Assembly: GCA_900540875.1 (NCBI GenBank)
Contig: UQHT01000033.1
Location: forward strand, 1 to 24,499
From: an uncultured Collinsella sp.
Lineage (GTDB): Bacteria; Actinomycetota; Coriobacteriia; Coriobacteriales; Coriobacteriaceae
Length of the DNA stretch: 24,499 nt
Direction of reading: 5' to 3'
Shown here: positions 1 to 6,789 of the stretch, in pieces
How positions within the stretch are numbered: the stretch's first letter is position 1
Layout of the letters: each line of letters opens with the position of its first letter
Translations under genes and position numbers: made by a program
The notes under the pieces: generated by a model
Seen by the model: the letters and a program-made list of their open reading frames with translations, nothing else
Told to the model about the DNA's origin: nothing
Databases searched by the model: none

Positions 1-53
1 AGAGCGCTTGACTGGCAGTCAAGAGGTCAGGGGTTCGATCCCCCTCGTCTCCA
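1..53 (+). tRNA. tRNA-Ala (GGC), 3' part, cut by the window edge
   Basis: The sequence is identical to the 3' part of the complete tRNA-Ala at 965-1037, offset by 984 bp. The anticodon arm CTTGA-CTGGCAG-TCAAG gives anticodon GGC. The T arm AGGGG-TTCGATC-CCCCT and the acceptor strand CGTCTCC plus discriminator A follow. CCA is not encoded, because the next bases are CCC. The acceptor 5' strand and most of the D arm lie outside the window. Confidence 0.93.
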
Positions 54-68
54 CCCGAGCATTGAATG

Positions 69-97
69 AGGCTCCAACGCAAGTTGGGGCCTTTTTT
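69..97 (+). terminator. Rho-independent terminator after tRNA-Ala copy 1
   Basis: The hairpin AGGCTCCAAC-GCAA-GTTGGGGCCT has a 10-bp stem with one G-U pair and is followed by six T. It starts 15 nt after the tRNA end. An identical copy follows the second tRNA-Ala. Confidence 0.9.
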
Positions 98-233
98 CAT
101 ATCTATCGATTTACGCCATGTGTTGACTGGGCAGCATCTTGGCGACATACCCATTGTTAATTACGAATATGAATGTTAATAACTTTACGTTTCTGGATAG
201 CAAACCTAGTCTGCAGCGCCAATAACAAAGAGA
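98..233. other. Intergenic spacer, no gene seen
   Basis: This AT-richer stretch lies between the first tRNA-Ala terminator and the end of the minus-strand tRNA. I see no plausible coding frame with a ribosome binding site. A TTGACT at 123-128 has only a poor -10 partner (CATACC), so I do not call a promoter. Confidence 0.5.
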
Positions 234-250
234 CCGGGCGTAATGCCCAG
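234..250 (-). terminator. Weak terminator-like hairpin after tRNA-Met
   Basis: Read on the minus strand, CTGGGC-ATTAC-GCCCGG forms a 6-bp stem with one G-U pair and is followed by TCTCTTTG. It lies 13 nt downstream of the tRNA 3' end, where a terminator is expected. The T run is interrupted, so the call is tentative. Confidence 0.45.
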
Positions 251-263
251 CCTCGAAATACTC

Positions 264-339
264 TGGTGGGCCCTCCGGGATTCGAACCCAGAACCCAGGG
301 ATTATGAGTCCCCTGCGCTGACCGTTGCGCCAAGAGCCC
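264..339 (-). tRNA. tRNA with CAU anticodon (elongator Met or Ile2)
   Basis: The minus strand folds as a full cloverleaf of 76 nt. The acceptor is GGGCTCT/AGGGCCC, the D stem GCGC/GCGC, the anticodon arm GGGGA-CTCATAA-TCCCT and the T arm CTGGG-TTCGAAT-CCCGG. The discriminator is A and CCA is encoded. The anticodon CAU fits elongator tRNA-Met, or tRNA-Ile2 if C34 is lysidinylated by TilS. Sequence alone does not separate the two. It stands opposite to the flanking tRNA-Ala genes. Confidence 0.92.
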
Positions 340-357
340 TTATGAACGGTGAATGCA

Positions 358-366
358 ATTCTAGCA
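358..366 (-). promoter_or_regulatory. Extended -10 element for the CAU tRNA
   Basis: On the minus strand TG-C-TAGAAT is an extended -10 motif about 19 nt upstream of the mature tRNA 5' end. No convincing -35 hexamer lies 16-18 bp upstream, which is tolerable for an extended -10 promoter. Assignment rests on motif and position only. Confidence 0.4.
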
Positions 367-570
367 AAGGCAACTCAGGCCTAATTTCTTCGCTTCACGT
401 CGTGAAATACTACCATGCACGAGCAAGTCGCACAACGCAAGATCAAGTTCGATGCTAAACAACAGCTAATCTAGGCCCGTCGCAGATAAGAAGTGTTTTA
501 TAAAAAGTTAAGGCCTTAAATTCAGGGCTTCAAGACATTTCAGCGTGAAATCAACCTGATGCCATTTCAA

Positions 571-720
571 AACCATGCTGGTTTACTACGACGGATCGGC
601 GACCTTCGACCACCGCGTGTTCTCAGTTTGCAAAACAGCAGGTAGAGAGTCCGACGGTTAACGAAAAGACGTGCGTGGTCGAACATTCCAGATTCATCGT
701 AGTAAACCGGCATAGTTCTG
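571..720. repeat. Imperfect inverted repeat with peptide-like conservation
   Basis: The left arm (about 571-620) and the right arm (about 672-720, reverse complement) match at 21 of 25 bases across the core and share GGTTTACTACGA and TTCGACCAC. Translated from each arm inward, both give a similar short peptide. The left arm reads MLVYYDGSATFDHRVFS and the right arm reads MPVYYDESGMFDHARLF. Differences are partly synonymous, so both arms may derive from one repeated, once-coding element. The right-arm frame stays open for 48 codons (713 down to 567, minus strand). Confidence 0.6.
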
Positions 721-832
721 AGGCGCGGATGAGGGACGGTTCGCAATCGGACCCGATAATGGGACTGGCGACGCATAGGAAATCCGGTTGCGCGGGGAGG
801 GTCGCGTTCCGCGCGCCAAGTCGGCCGGCGTA

Positions 833-876
833 GGGGCCGTGCGGGGGCCAGGCGCTCCGCAGGCTGGCCCGGCCCC
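833..876. repeat. GC-rich hairpin in intergenic region
   Basis: GGGCCAG (845-851) pairs with CTGGCCC (864-870), and GGGGCC (833-838) pairs with GGCCCC (871-876) outside it. The stretch 780-900 is almost pure G+C, unlike the AT-rich DNA on both sides. Function is unknown; no T run follows on either strand. Confidence 0.4.
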
Positions 877-923
877 GCGGGACTCCGGCGCCCGCCCCCC
901 GGAAAGTTTTTCCAAAATTGTCC

Positions 924-952
924 TTGCATCGCCGTCCGAGTTCCCGTATAGT
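924..952 (+). promoter_or_regulatory. Sigma-70-type promoter of tRNA-Ala
   Basis: The -35 is TTGCAT (924-929), the spacer is 17 bp, and the -10 is TATAGT (947-952). The expected transcription start falls a few bases before the tRNA at 965. The tRNA-Pro promoter at 18214 has a similar TTGCAC -35. Confidence 0.8.
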
Positions 953-964
953 ACTTCTTCGCAC

Positions 965-1037
965 GGGGGCGTAGCTCAGCTGGGAGAGCGCTTGACTGGC
1001 AGTCAAGAGGTCAGGGGTTCGATCCCCCTCGTCTCCA
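965..1037 (+). tRNA. tRNA-Ala (GGC)
   Basis: A complete cloverleaf of 73 nt. The acceptor GGGGGCG pairs with CGTCTCC (two G-U pairs). The D stem is GCTC/GAGC, the anticodon arm CTTGA-CTGGCAG-TCAAG with anticodon GGC, and the T arm AGGGG-TTCGATC-CCCCT. The discriminator is A and CCA is not encoded. It decodes GCC, a frequent alanine codon in this GC-rich window. It is the second copy of the tRNA cut by the window start. Confidence 0.97.
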
Positions 1038-1052
1038 CCCGAGCATTGAATG

Positions 1053-1082
1053 AGGCTCCAACGCAAGTTGGGGCCTTTTTTT
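1053..1082 (+). terminator. Rho-independent terminator between tRNA-Ala and the ABC-F gene
   Basis: This is the same hairpin as at 69-97 (AGGCTCCAAC-GCAA-GTTGGGGCCT) followed by seven T. It ends only 30 bp before the ABC-F start codon, leaving no room for a full promoter between the two. The ABC-F gene therefore probably depends on read-through or on a promoter overlapping the tRNA unit. Confidence 0.9.
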
Positions 1083-1112
1083 ATATAGGCACACAAGGTC
1101 AAAGGCGGCACC

Positions 1113-3146
1113 ATGATCCTCCTGGTCGACAAGATCGAAAAAAGCTTCGGCGCTCGCGTCCTCTTTAGCGGCGCTTCCTTCCAGATAAATCCCGGCGAAC
1201 GCTTTGCGCTCGTGGGCCCCAATGGCGCCGGCAAAACTACCATGCTCAAGATCATCATGGGCATCGACAGCCCAGACGCTGGCCAGGTCCAGTACGCAAA
1301 GGACTGCCAGGTAGGCTATCTAGAGCAGGAAACCAACCTGGAGCAAAAGGACACCACCATCCTTGCCGAGGTCATGGCTGCCGCCAAGGAAATCCGCCGT
1401 ATGGGTGAGCGCGCCAACGAGCTGCAGGCCCAGATCACCGAGCTCTCCGAGCAGGGCAAGGACGTCGACGCACTCCTCAACGAGTACGGCCAGGTCCAGG
1501 ACCGCTTTGAGCACCTGGGCGGCTACGAGCTCGAGAGCAACGCCCGCAAAATCCTGTCCGGCCTGGGCTTTAAGGTCACCGACTTTGAGCGCCCGTGCTC
1601 CGAGTTCTCGGGCGGCTGGCAGATGCGCATCGCGCTCGCCAAGCTCTTCCTGCGCCATCCCGACCTGCTGCTTCTGGACGAGCCCACTAACCACCTGGAC
1701 CTCGAAAGCGTCCAGTGGCTGCGCGGCTTTATAGCCAACTATGACGGCGCCGTCCTCATCGTCAGCCACGACCGCGCCTTCATGGACGCTTGCGTCGACC
1801 ACGTCGCCGCACTCGAAAATCGTCGCGTGACCACTTACACCGGCAACTACAGCAGCTACCTCAAGCAGCGCGAGGACAACCTTGAGCAGATGCGCGCCAA
1901 GCGCGCCGCCCAGGAGCGCGACATCGCCCACATGCAGGTCTTCGTCGACAAGTTCCGCTACAAGCCCACCAAGGCAGCCCAGGCCCAGGAGCGCATCCGC
2001 AAGATCGAGCAGATCAAAAAGGAGCTTGTCATCCTACCCGAGGGCCACAAGCACATCGACTTTAAGTTCCCTGACCCACCGCGCTCCGGCGATATGGTCG
2101 TGGGCCTGGAGGGCGTCTCCAAGTCCTACGGCAACAAACACATCTACAGCGATATCGACCTCAAGCTCTACCGCGGCGAGCACGTGGCGCTCGTCGGCCC
2201 CAACGGCGCCGGCAAGTCCACGCTCATGAAGATCATCGCCGGACTGGAGCCGCCCACCACCGGCACCCGCGACCTGGGCACCAACGTGGGCGTGGCCTAT
2301 TACGCCCAGCACGCGCTCGAGGGCATGACCGAGTCCAACACCGTCCTGCAAGAGATCGACACCGTCACGCCCAAGTGGACCGTGCCGCAGCAGCGCAGCC
2401 TGCTGGGCGCCTTCTTGTTTAGCGACAACGACGCAATCGAGAAGCAGGTTCGCGTCCTCTCCGGAGGCGAAAAGGCGCGTCTGGCCTTGGCCAAGATGCT
2501 CGTGGCGCCCGAGGCGCTCCTGTGCCTGGACGAGCCCACCAACCACCTAGACATCGACTCGGTGGACATGCTCGAGAACGCCCTGCAAAACTTCCCCGGC
2601 ACCATCGTGCTGATCAGCCACGACGAGCACCTGGTGCGCGCCGTGGCCAACCGCGTCATCGACATCCGCGACGGCCAAGTCACGGTCTACGACGGCGACT
2701 ACGACTACTACCTCTACAAGCGTGAGGACCTCGCGGCCCGCGCCGCCGCCGAGGCGTCCACGGAGAGCGCGCCGGCCACGACCAAGTCCGCCAAGGCCAG
2801 CGCCGCCCAGGCCGACACCCCCGCCGCGGCGCCTAAGCCTGCCGAGGGCAAAAAGACCAAGGAGCAAAAGCGCGCCGAGGCCCAAGCCCGTGCTGCGCTC
2901 AACAAAAAGCTCAAGGGCGTGCGTAACCAGCTCAAGAAGATCGAGACGGAGCTCGACAAAAAGCGTGCCCGCTATGACGAGCTTATGGAATTGATGGCGA
3001 GCGAAGAGCTTTATGCCGATCAGGATAAGTTCAACGCCGCGCTGGGGGAATATAACGGCCTTAAGCAAGAACTGCCCAAGCTCGAGGACGAATGGCTGGA
3101 GCTTTCCACCCAGATTGAAGAGGAGACCGCGCGTGAACTCTCGTAA
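1113..3146 (+). CDS. ABC-F family ATPase (YheS/Uup-like)
   Basis: This is a soluble tandem ABC ATPase of the ABC-F class. Such proteins bind the ribosomal E site and act in translation or antibiotic protection; they do not transport. The first ATPase domain has Walker A GPNGAGKTT (about residue 36), signature FSGGWQMR and Walker B LLLLDEPTNHLD. The second has GPNGAGKST (about 365), signature LSGGEKAR and LCLDEPTNHLD. A charged linker between the domains matches the P-site tRNA interaction motif region. An Ala/Lys-rich tail (about 545-595) and a coiled coil follow, as in Uup or YheS. At 677 aa it is a long member. FSGGWQMR favours the YheS/ABCF3 branch, but the exact subfamily is not certain. 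The start follows AAAGGCGG. Confidence 0.95.
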   Translation: MILLVDKIEKSFGARVLFSGASFQINPGERFALVGPNGAGKTTMLKIIMGIDSPDAGQVQYAKDCQVGYLEQETNLEQKDTTILAEVMAAAKEIRRMGERANELQAQITELSEQGKDVDALLNEYGQVQDRFEHLGGYELESNARKILSGLGFKVTDFERPCSEFSGGWQMRIALAKLFLRHPDLLLLDEPTNHLDLESVQWLRGFIANYDGAVLIVSHDRAFMDACVDHVAALENRRVTTYTGNYSSYLKQREDNLEQMRAKRAAQERDIAHMQVFVDKFRYKPTKAAQAQERIRKIEQIKKELVILPEGHKHIDFKFPDPPRSGDMVVGLEGVSKSYGNKHIYSDIDLKLYRGEHVALVGPNGAGKSTLMKIIAGLEPPTTGTRDLGTNVGVAYYAQHALEGMTESNTVLQEIDTVTPKWTVPQQRSLLGAFLFSDNDAIEKQVRVLSGGEKARLALAKMLVAPEALLCLDEPTNHLDIDSVDMLENALQNFPGTIVLISHDEHLVRAVANRVIDIRDGQVTVYDGDYDYYLYKREDLAARAAAEASTESAPATTKSAKASAAQADTPAAAPKPAEGKKTKEQKRAEAQARAALNKKLKGVRNQLKKIETELDKKRARYDELMELMASEELYADQDKFNAALGEYNGLKQELPKLEDEWLELSTQIEEETARELS

Positions 3147-3429
3147 GGCCGCTGCCGTGGCGATGAGCATCATCGCCATCGCCTGTCGCATCTGCGGCAT
3201 CTTTATGAGCGCGATGACCGTGCTGCTGTGTTTTAGCGGCCTCACCGCCAAGCTGCAGATCGTAGGCTTTGTCGTTGAGCTTTCGCGCGCACTGCCGAGC
3301 GCCATCGCCGGCTATGGCGTCATCACGTCGCCCTTTGGCGGCGTGTTCCGCCTGGATTACGCCATCGTCGCCGTCATCCTGTTTGCGGCCGACTACCTGC
3401 TCACGCGCGCCTCGCGCCGCGTCCGCTAG
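3133..3429 (+). CDS. Small two-helix membrane protein
   Basis: This is a 98-residue protein of unknown function. I chose the GTG at 3133 because AGGAG lies seven bases upstream. It also leaves only a 14-nt overlap with the end of the ABC-F gene, suggesting translational coupling. An in-frame ATG at 3013 would overlap the ABC-F gene by 134 nt and give a non-membrane N-terminus, so I rejected it. Two hydrophobic segments (roughly residues 10-45 and 70-90) suggest two or three membrane passes with an Arg-rich cytoplasmic tail. The gene ends nine bases before the peptidase gene. I do not recognise a family. Confidence 0.72.
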   Translation: MNSRKAAAVAMSIIAIACRICGIFMSAMTVLLCFSGLTAKLQIVGFVVELSRALPSAIAGYGVITSPFGGVFRLDYAIVAVILFAADYLLTRASRRVR

Positions 3430-3438
3430 AGGAGCGCC

Positions 3439-4122
3439 ATGTCCAGCAGCTACTTCATGAACCTGCTCGCGAGCGCCGTCGCCGTCATCGTGGGCATCGT
3501 GATCCACGAGAGCGCGCACGCCGCTGCGGCCTGGGCGCTCGGCGACAAGACGGCCCGTTCGCGCGGGCGCGTCTCGCTCAACCCGCTCAACCACATCGAC
3601 CCGTTTGGCACCATCATCCTGCCGCTGCTCATGCTCGCGGCCGGCGGCCCGGTGTTCGCCTTCGCCAAACCCGTGCCCGTCTACCTCAACAACCTCAAGC
3701 ACCCCAAGCGCGACGAGGTCCTGGTGAGCGCGGCCGGCCCCGCGTCGAACATCGCACTCGCGTGCCTTGCCGCGGCACTCATGCACGTGGCGTACGGCAA
3801 CCTCTACACCGGCATCTCCTTTGCCCTGGCGTCACAGATCATGAGCTTCGGCGCCACGTTTATCGTTGTCAACCTGTCACTCGCGTTCTTCAACCTCATC
3901 CCGATCCCGCCGCTCGATGGCTCGTCGATCATCGTACCGTTCCTCAAAGGCAAGGCGCTCGCCAACTACTACCGCCTGCAGCAATACGCCATGCCCATCC
4001 TCATCATCGTGCTGTATCTGCTGCCTATGTGGACCGGCATCGATGTAATCAGCCGCTATTTCGACGTTACCGTGTATCCGCTTGCTGAGCAGCTGCTCAA
4101 CTTCGCAATCGCCGGCATCTAA
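3439..4122 (+). CDS. M50 family membrane metallopeptidase (site-2-protease-like)
   Basis: This is an intramembrane zinc metallopeptidase of the short YwhC/Rip2-like group, 227 aa with about five or six membrane helices. The zinc-binding HExxH motif is H23-E-S-A-H27 within the first helix. The second motif NLIPIPPLDG places the third zinc ligand at D160. NPLNHIDPFG after the first helix is also typical. No PDZ domain is seen, unlike RseP or RasP, so the substrate cannot be guessed. GAGGAG five bases before the ATG is a good ribosome binding site. Confidence 0.93.
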   Translation: MSSSYFMNLLASAVAVIVGIVIHESAHAAAAWALGDKTARSRGRVSLNPLNHIDPFGTIILPLLMLAAGGPVFAFAKPVPVYLNNLKHPKRDEVLVSAAGPASNIALACLAAALMHVAYGNLYTGISFALASQIMSFGATFIVVNLSLAFFNLIPIPPLDGSSIIVPFLKGKALANYYRLQQYAMPILIIVLYLLPMWTGIDVISRYFDVTVYPLAEQLLNFAIAGI

Positions 4123-4130
4123 GGTAAACT
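4102..4130 (+). promoter_or_regulatory. Possible promoter upstream of scpA
   Basis: TTCGCA (4102-4107) and TAAACT (4125-4130) are separated by 17 bp; each matches the consensus at four of six positions. The site overlaps the end of the M50 peptidase gene and precedes the 84-bp gap before scpA, one of the few gaps where a promoter could sit. Confidence 0.35.
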
Positions 4131-4137
4131 TACAGGT

Positions 4138-4156
4138 CGACCGTGCAAAACGGTCG
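4138..4156 (+). promoter_or_regulatory. Hairpin in the scpA leader
   Basis: CGACCGT-GCAAA-ACGGTCG forms a perfect 7-bp stem. No T run follows, so it is not a standard terminator. It could stabilise the leader RNA or mark a processing site. It lies about 50 bp before the scpA start. Confidence 0.4.
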
Positions 4157-4206
4157 TAACATGCACCCAAACCGCGCCGCGAAGGCGCCGTCAAAGGAGG
4201 TCGAAG

Positions 4207-5019
4207 ATGTCGTATCGCGTGTCGACGCAGGTCTACAGCGGACCGTTCGACCTGCTGCTGCAGCTGGTAACCCGCCAAAAAGTAGATATCGGCGCCATCT
4301 CCATCAGCGAGGTGGCCGAACAGTACCTTGCCGAGGCCGAGCGCATCGAGGCGCTGGACCTGGACGTGGCAAGCGACTTTTTGCTGGTCGCGGCAACCCT
4401 TTTGGACATCAAAGCCGCCTCTCTGGTACCGCAGGAGGCACCGCGCAAAGTCGGTGACGACGATGACGAGTTCGACGAAGACCTCGAGGAACCCAGCACG
4501 CTCGACGGCGACGCCCTGCGTGAGGTCCTGATCCAGCGCCTGATTGCCTACAAGCAGTTTAAGGGCGCGGCTGCGGCCCTCGGTGCCCGCATGCAGGCCG
4601 AAAGCCGCATGCATCCGCGCGTGGCCGGCCCCGACCCCGAGTTCTTGGGCCTTATGCCCGACTACCTGGCCGGCATTACCCTGCGCGGCCTGGCCGTCAT
4701 TTGCGCCGACCTGGACGGCAAGCGCCAGACCTTCCTGTTGGAGGCCGAACACGTGGCGCCGCATCGCGTTCCGCTCGACCTGACTGTGGCCTCGGTCGAC
4801 CGCTTTACCATGGCGCACCAAACCTGCACCTTCCGCGAGCTGCTGGATGGCAACGCCACCACCGAGCAGCTCGTCGTCACCTTCCTGGCCATGCTCGAGC
4901 TCGCCAAGCGAGGCTCGCTCACGCTGAGCCAGGACGAGATCTTTGGAACCATCCGCATCAACCGCGTCGAGGGCGCCGAGGCCTACGTACCCGGCGAGGG
5001 CCCCGAGCTCACCGAATAG
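4207..5019 (+). CDS. scpA: Segregation and condensation protein A (ScpA)
   Basis: ScpA is the kleisin subunit of the bacterial SMC-ScpA-ScpB condensin, which organises and helps segregate the nucleoid. The N-terminus SGPFDLLLQLVTRQKVDI is the family hallmark, followed by helical segments and the DFLLVAATLLDIKAASL motif. A very acidic linker (about residues 86-101) separates the N-terminal SMC-neck binding part from the C-terminal winged helix, which ends near DEIFGTIRINR. At 270 aa it has the normal length. AAAGGAGGTC before the ATG is a near-perfect ribosome binding site. scpB follows after 11 bp. Confidence 0.97.
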   Translation: MSYRVSTQVYSGPFDLLLQLVTRQKVDIGAISISEVAEQYLAEAERIEALDLDVASDFLLVAATLLDIKAASLVPQEAPRKVGDDDDEFDEDLEEPSTLDGDALREVLIQRLIAYKQFKGAAAALGARMQAESRMHPRVAGPDPEFLGLMPDYLAGITLRGLAVICADLDGKRQTFLLEAEHVAPHRVPLDLTVASVDRFTMAHQTCTFRELLDGNATTEQLVVTFLAMLELAKRGSLTLSQDEIFGTIRINRVEGAEAYVPGEGPELTE

Positions 5020-5030
5020 GAGCGGCAACC

Positions 5031-5759
5031 ATGTCAACCCTTTCCACGCTGGAGACAAACAGTCTCAAAGGCGCCTTGGAGGCGCTCCTGCTGGTGTCGA
5101 GCGATCCCGTAAGCGCACCCGCGCTGGCAGGTGCGCTGGATATCGCCCCCGGCGAGTGCGCATCGCTGCTCGCCGAGCTCAAAGTTGAGTACGAGGAGGC
5201 CAACCGCGGCTTTCAGCTGCGCGAGGTCGCCGGCGGTTGGCGCCTGTTTACGCATCCCGCCTATCACGACGTGGTCGAGGCCTACGTGCTGAGCTGGGAC
5301 ACGCAAAAACTGTCGCAGGCGGCACTCGAGACCTTGGCCGTCATCGCATACCACCAGCCCGTGACGCGCGAGGTGGTCAAGGGCATCCGCGGCGTCAACT
5401 CCGACGGCGTCATCGCATCGCTTGTGGACAAGGGCCTGGTGCGCGAGCTCGGTCGCGACCCCGAGCGCGGACAAGCCATTATCTACGGCACGACAAATGC
5501 CTTCTTGGAAAAGTTCGGTCTGCGCTCCACCCGCGACCTGCCCGATCTGGAGCAGTTTGCCCCCGACGAGCAGTCGCGTCAATTTATCCGTGAGCGCCTG
5601 AGCGGCCGCAGCATTCAGTCCACGCTCGAGGAACAGGCCGAGGATCTGGACGAAGAGCGCGAGCTGATCGATATCGATGTTGAAGATATTGAGGCAGTCG
5701 AGGACTCGGAGACCCTGGTCGTCGACGAGACCTCGGAGGATTTACATGACGAGGACTAA
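5031..5759 (+). CDS. scpB: Segregation and condensation protein B (ScpB)
   Basis: ScpB is the dimeric winged-helix (kite) partner that binds ScpA within condensin. The start region LKGALEALLLVSSDPVS and the motif ALETLAVIAYHQPVTREVV with IRGVNSDGVI are diagnostic. A long acidic tail (about residues 197-242) is added to the core, giving 242 aa, longer than the usual ~190. I chose the ATG at 5031, preceded by AGGAG, over the upstream in-frame start at 4701, which lies inside scpA. The 3' end overlaps the next gene by 14 nt. Confidence 0.96.
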   Translation: MSTLSTLETNSLKGALEALLLVSSDPVSAPALAGALDIAPGECASLLAELKVEYEEANRGFQLREVAGGWRLFTHPAYHDVVEAYVLSWDTQKLSQAALETLAVIAYHQPVTREVVKGIRGVNSDGVIASLVDKGLVRELGRDPERGQAIIYGTTNAFLEKFGLRSTRDLPDLEQFAPDEQSRQFIRERLSGRSIQSTLEEQAEDLDEERELIDIDVEDIEAVEDSETLVVDETSEDLHDED

Positions 5760-6723
5760 CGAAGTAGGGGAGACGCGCGTCGGCGCTGCGGTGCCCAACG
5801 CGGATACGCACGAGTCCGACGCCCAGCCCGTCTACCCGCACACCATGCGCCTGCAGCGCTTTTTGGCGCGCGCGGGCGTGGCGAGCCGCCGCGGTTCGGA
5901 GGACCTGATGACCGCCGGCCGTGTGACCGTCAACGGCCAGGTCGCGACCGAGCTGGGCACCAAGGTCGATGTCGACCGCGACCATATCGAGGTCGACGGC
6001 ATGCCCATCAAGCTCAACCAGGGCGCCGTGTACTTGATGCTCTACAAGCCGACCGGCTACCTCACCACCATGAGCGACCCGCAGAAGCGTGCTTGCGTGG
6101 CCGACCTGGTCCCCCGCGACCGCTTTCCGGGACTCTTCCCGGTGGGCCGCCTGGACCGCGACACCACGGGCCTTTTGCTCTTTACTACCGACGGCGACCT
6201 GTCGCAGGATCTGCTGCACCCCAGCAAGCACGTCTACAAGACCTACCAGGCACTCGTGGACGGGCAGCTGACCGACCGCGATCTAGACCCGCTCCGCCGT
6301 GGCATCGAGCTCGACGACGGCCTGTGCCAGCCGGCAATCTGCCGCGTCATCACCGCACGCGAGGCCGAGGCCGTAGCTCCCCAAGGCATCAAGCCCGGCA
6401 CCACCGCCGTGGAGGTCATTATCCGCGAGGGCCGCAAAAATCAGGTCAAGCGCATGCTAAGCAAGATCCACCACCCGGTGATTCGTCTGCACCGCTGCAA
6501 CTTTGCCGGCCTGGAGCTCAAGGACGTGGCCAAGGGCTCGTGGCGCGAGCTCACCGACCGCGAGGTGCAGATCCTCAAGGCCGGCGGCATCCCGCCCAAG
6601 CAGGCGAGCGCCAAGCGCAACGGCGACAAGCCCCAAGATACGCCCGCCAGCCGCACGCGTCACCACGGCAGCCACGGCTCCGCACCCAAGCGCAACACCT
6701 ACCGCGAGCGCTACACGGGCTAG
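5746..6723 (+). CDS. rluB: 23S/16S rRNA pseudouridine synthase, RsuA/RluB family
   Basis: This enzyme isomerises a uridine in rRNA to pseudouridine. A 33-residue disordered leader precedes an S4 RNA-binding domain (about residues 34-80, with LQRFLARAGVASRR). The catalytic motif GRLDRDTTGLLLFTTDG follows, with nucleophile D137. Next are the family motifs KTYQALV and IREGRKNQVKRML. A basic, low-complexity tail (about 285-325) may bind RNA. The ATG at 5746 is preceded by GGAGG and sits within the last 14 nt of scpB, indicating coupling. scpA-scpB-rluB is a common Gram-positive order. RluB rather than RsuA is favoured by context; the exact target is not proven. Confidence 0.92.
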   Translation: MTRTNEVGETRVGAAVPNADTHESDAQPVYPHTMRLQRFLARAGVASRRGSEDLMTAGRVTVNGQVATELGTKVDVDRDHIEVDGMPIKLNQGAVYLMLYKPTGYLTTMSDPQKRACVADLVPRDRFPGLFPVGRLDRDTTGLLLFTTDGDLSQDLLHPSKHVYKTYQALVDGQLTDRDLDPLRRGIELDDGLCQPAICRVITAREAEAVAPQGIKPGTTAVEVIIREGRKNQVKRMLSKIHHPVIRLHRCNFAGLELKDVAKGSWRELTDREVQILKAGGIPPKQASAKRNGDKPQDTPASRTRHHGSHGSAPKRNTYRERYTG

Positions 6724-6789
6724 GCAACCCGCCGTGCCCCAGCGCCCACGAACCATACCAGCACGTCAACCATCGAAAGGAAGCATTGC

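Larger units (their letters stand above)
1..97 (+). repeat. Direct repeat with 985-1081 (tRNA-Ala plus terminator)
   Basis: Bases 1-97 are identical to 985-1081. The identity covers the tRNA-Ala 3' part, the short spacer and the whole terminator hairpin up to the T run, and breaks at position 98 (C here, T at 1082). The left edge cannot be seen because the window begins inside the repeat. It looks like a duplicated tRNA transcription unit rather than a mobile-element repeat. Confidence 0.9.
340..964. other. Long intergenic region, no convincing gene
   Basis: These 625 bp between the CAU tRNA and the second tRNA-Ala hold open frames on both strands, but none has a good ribosome binding site or a recognisable protein. 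The long minus-strand frames run through the extremely GC-rich stretch 780-900 and look incidental. Seen structures are a perfect palindrome TTAAGGCCTTAA at 508-519, the inverted repeat 571-720, the GC-rich hairpin 833-876 and the tRNA promoter at 924-952. Confidence 0.55.

Noticed and set aside
119..152. Promoter from TTGACT (123-128)
   Set aside because: The base stretch 17 bp downstream is a poor -10, and no gene follows on the plus strand.
243..458. Plus-strand open frame of 71 codons over the CAU tRNA
   Set aside because: It runs antisense through a clear tRNA gene, has no ribosome binding site and encodes no recognisable protein.
623..1264. Long minus-strand open frame of 213 codons
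   Set aside because: It crosses the tRNA-Ala gene, its terminator and the start of the ABC-F gene in antisense. Its length is explained by high GC content.
3877..5058. Minus-strand open frame of 393 codons opposite scpA
   Set aside because: It is antisense to the strongly supported M50 peptidase and scpA genes, has no ribosome binding site and shows no domain.
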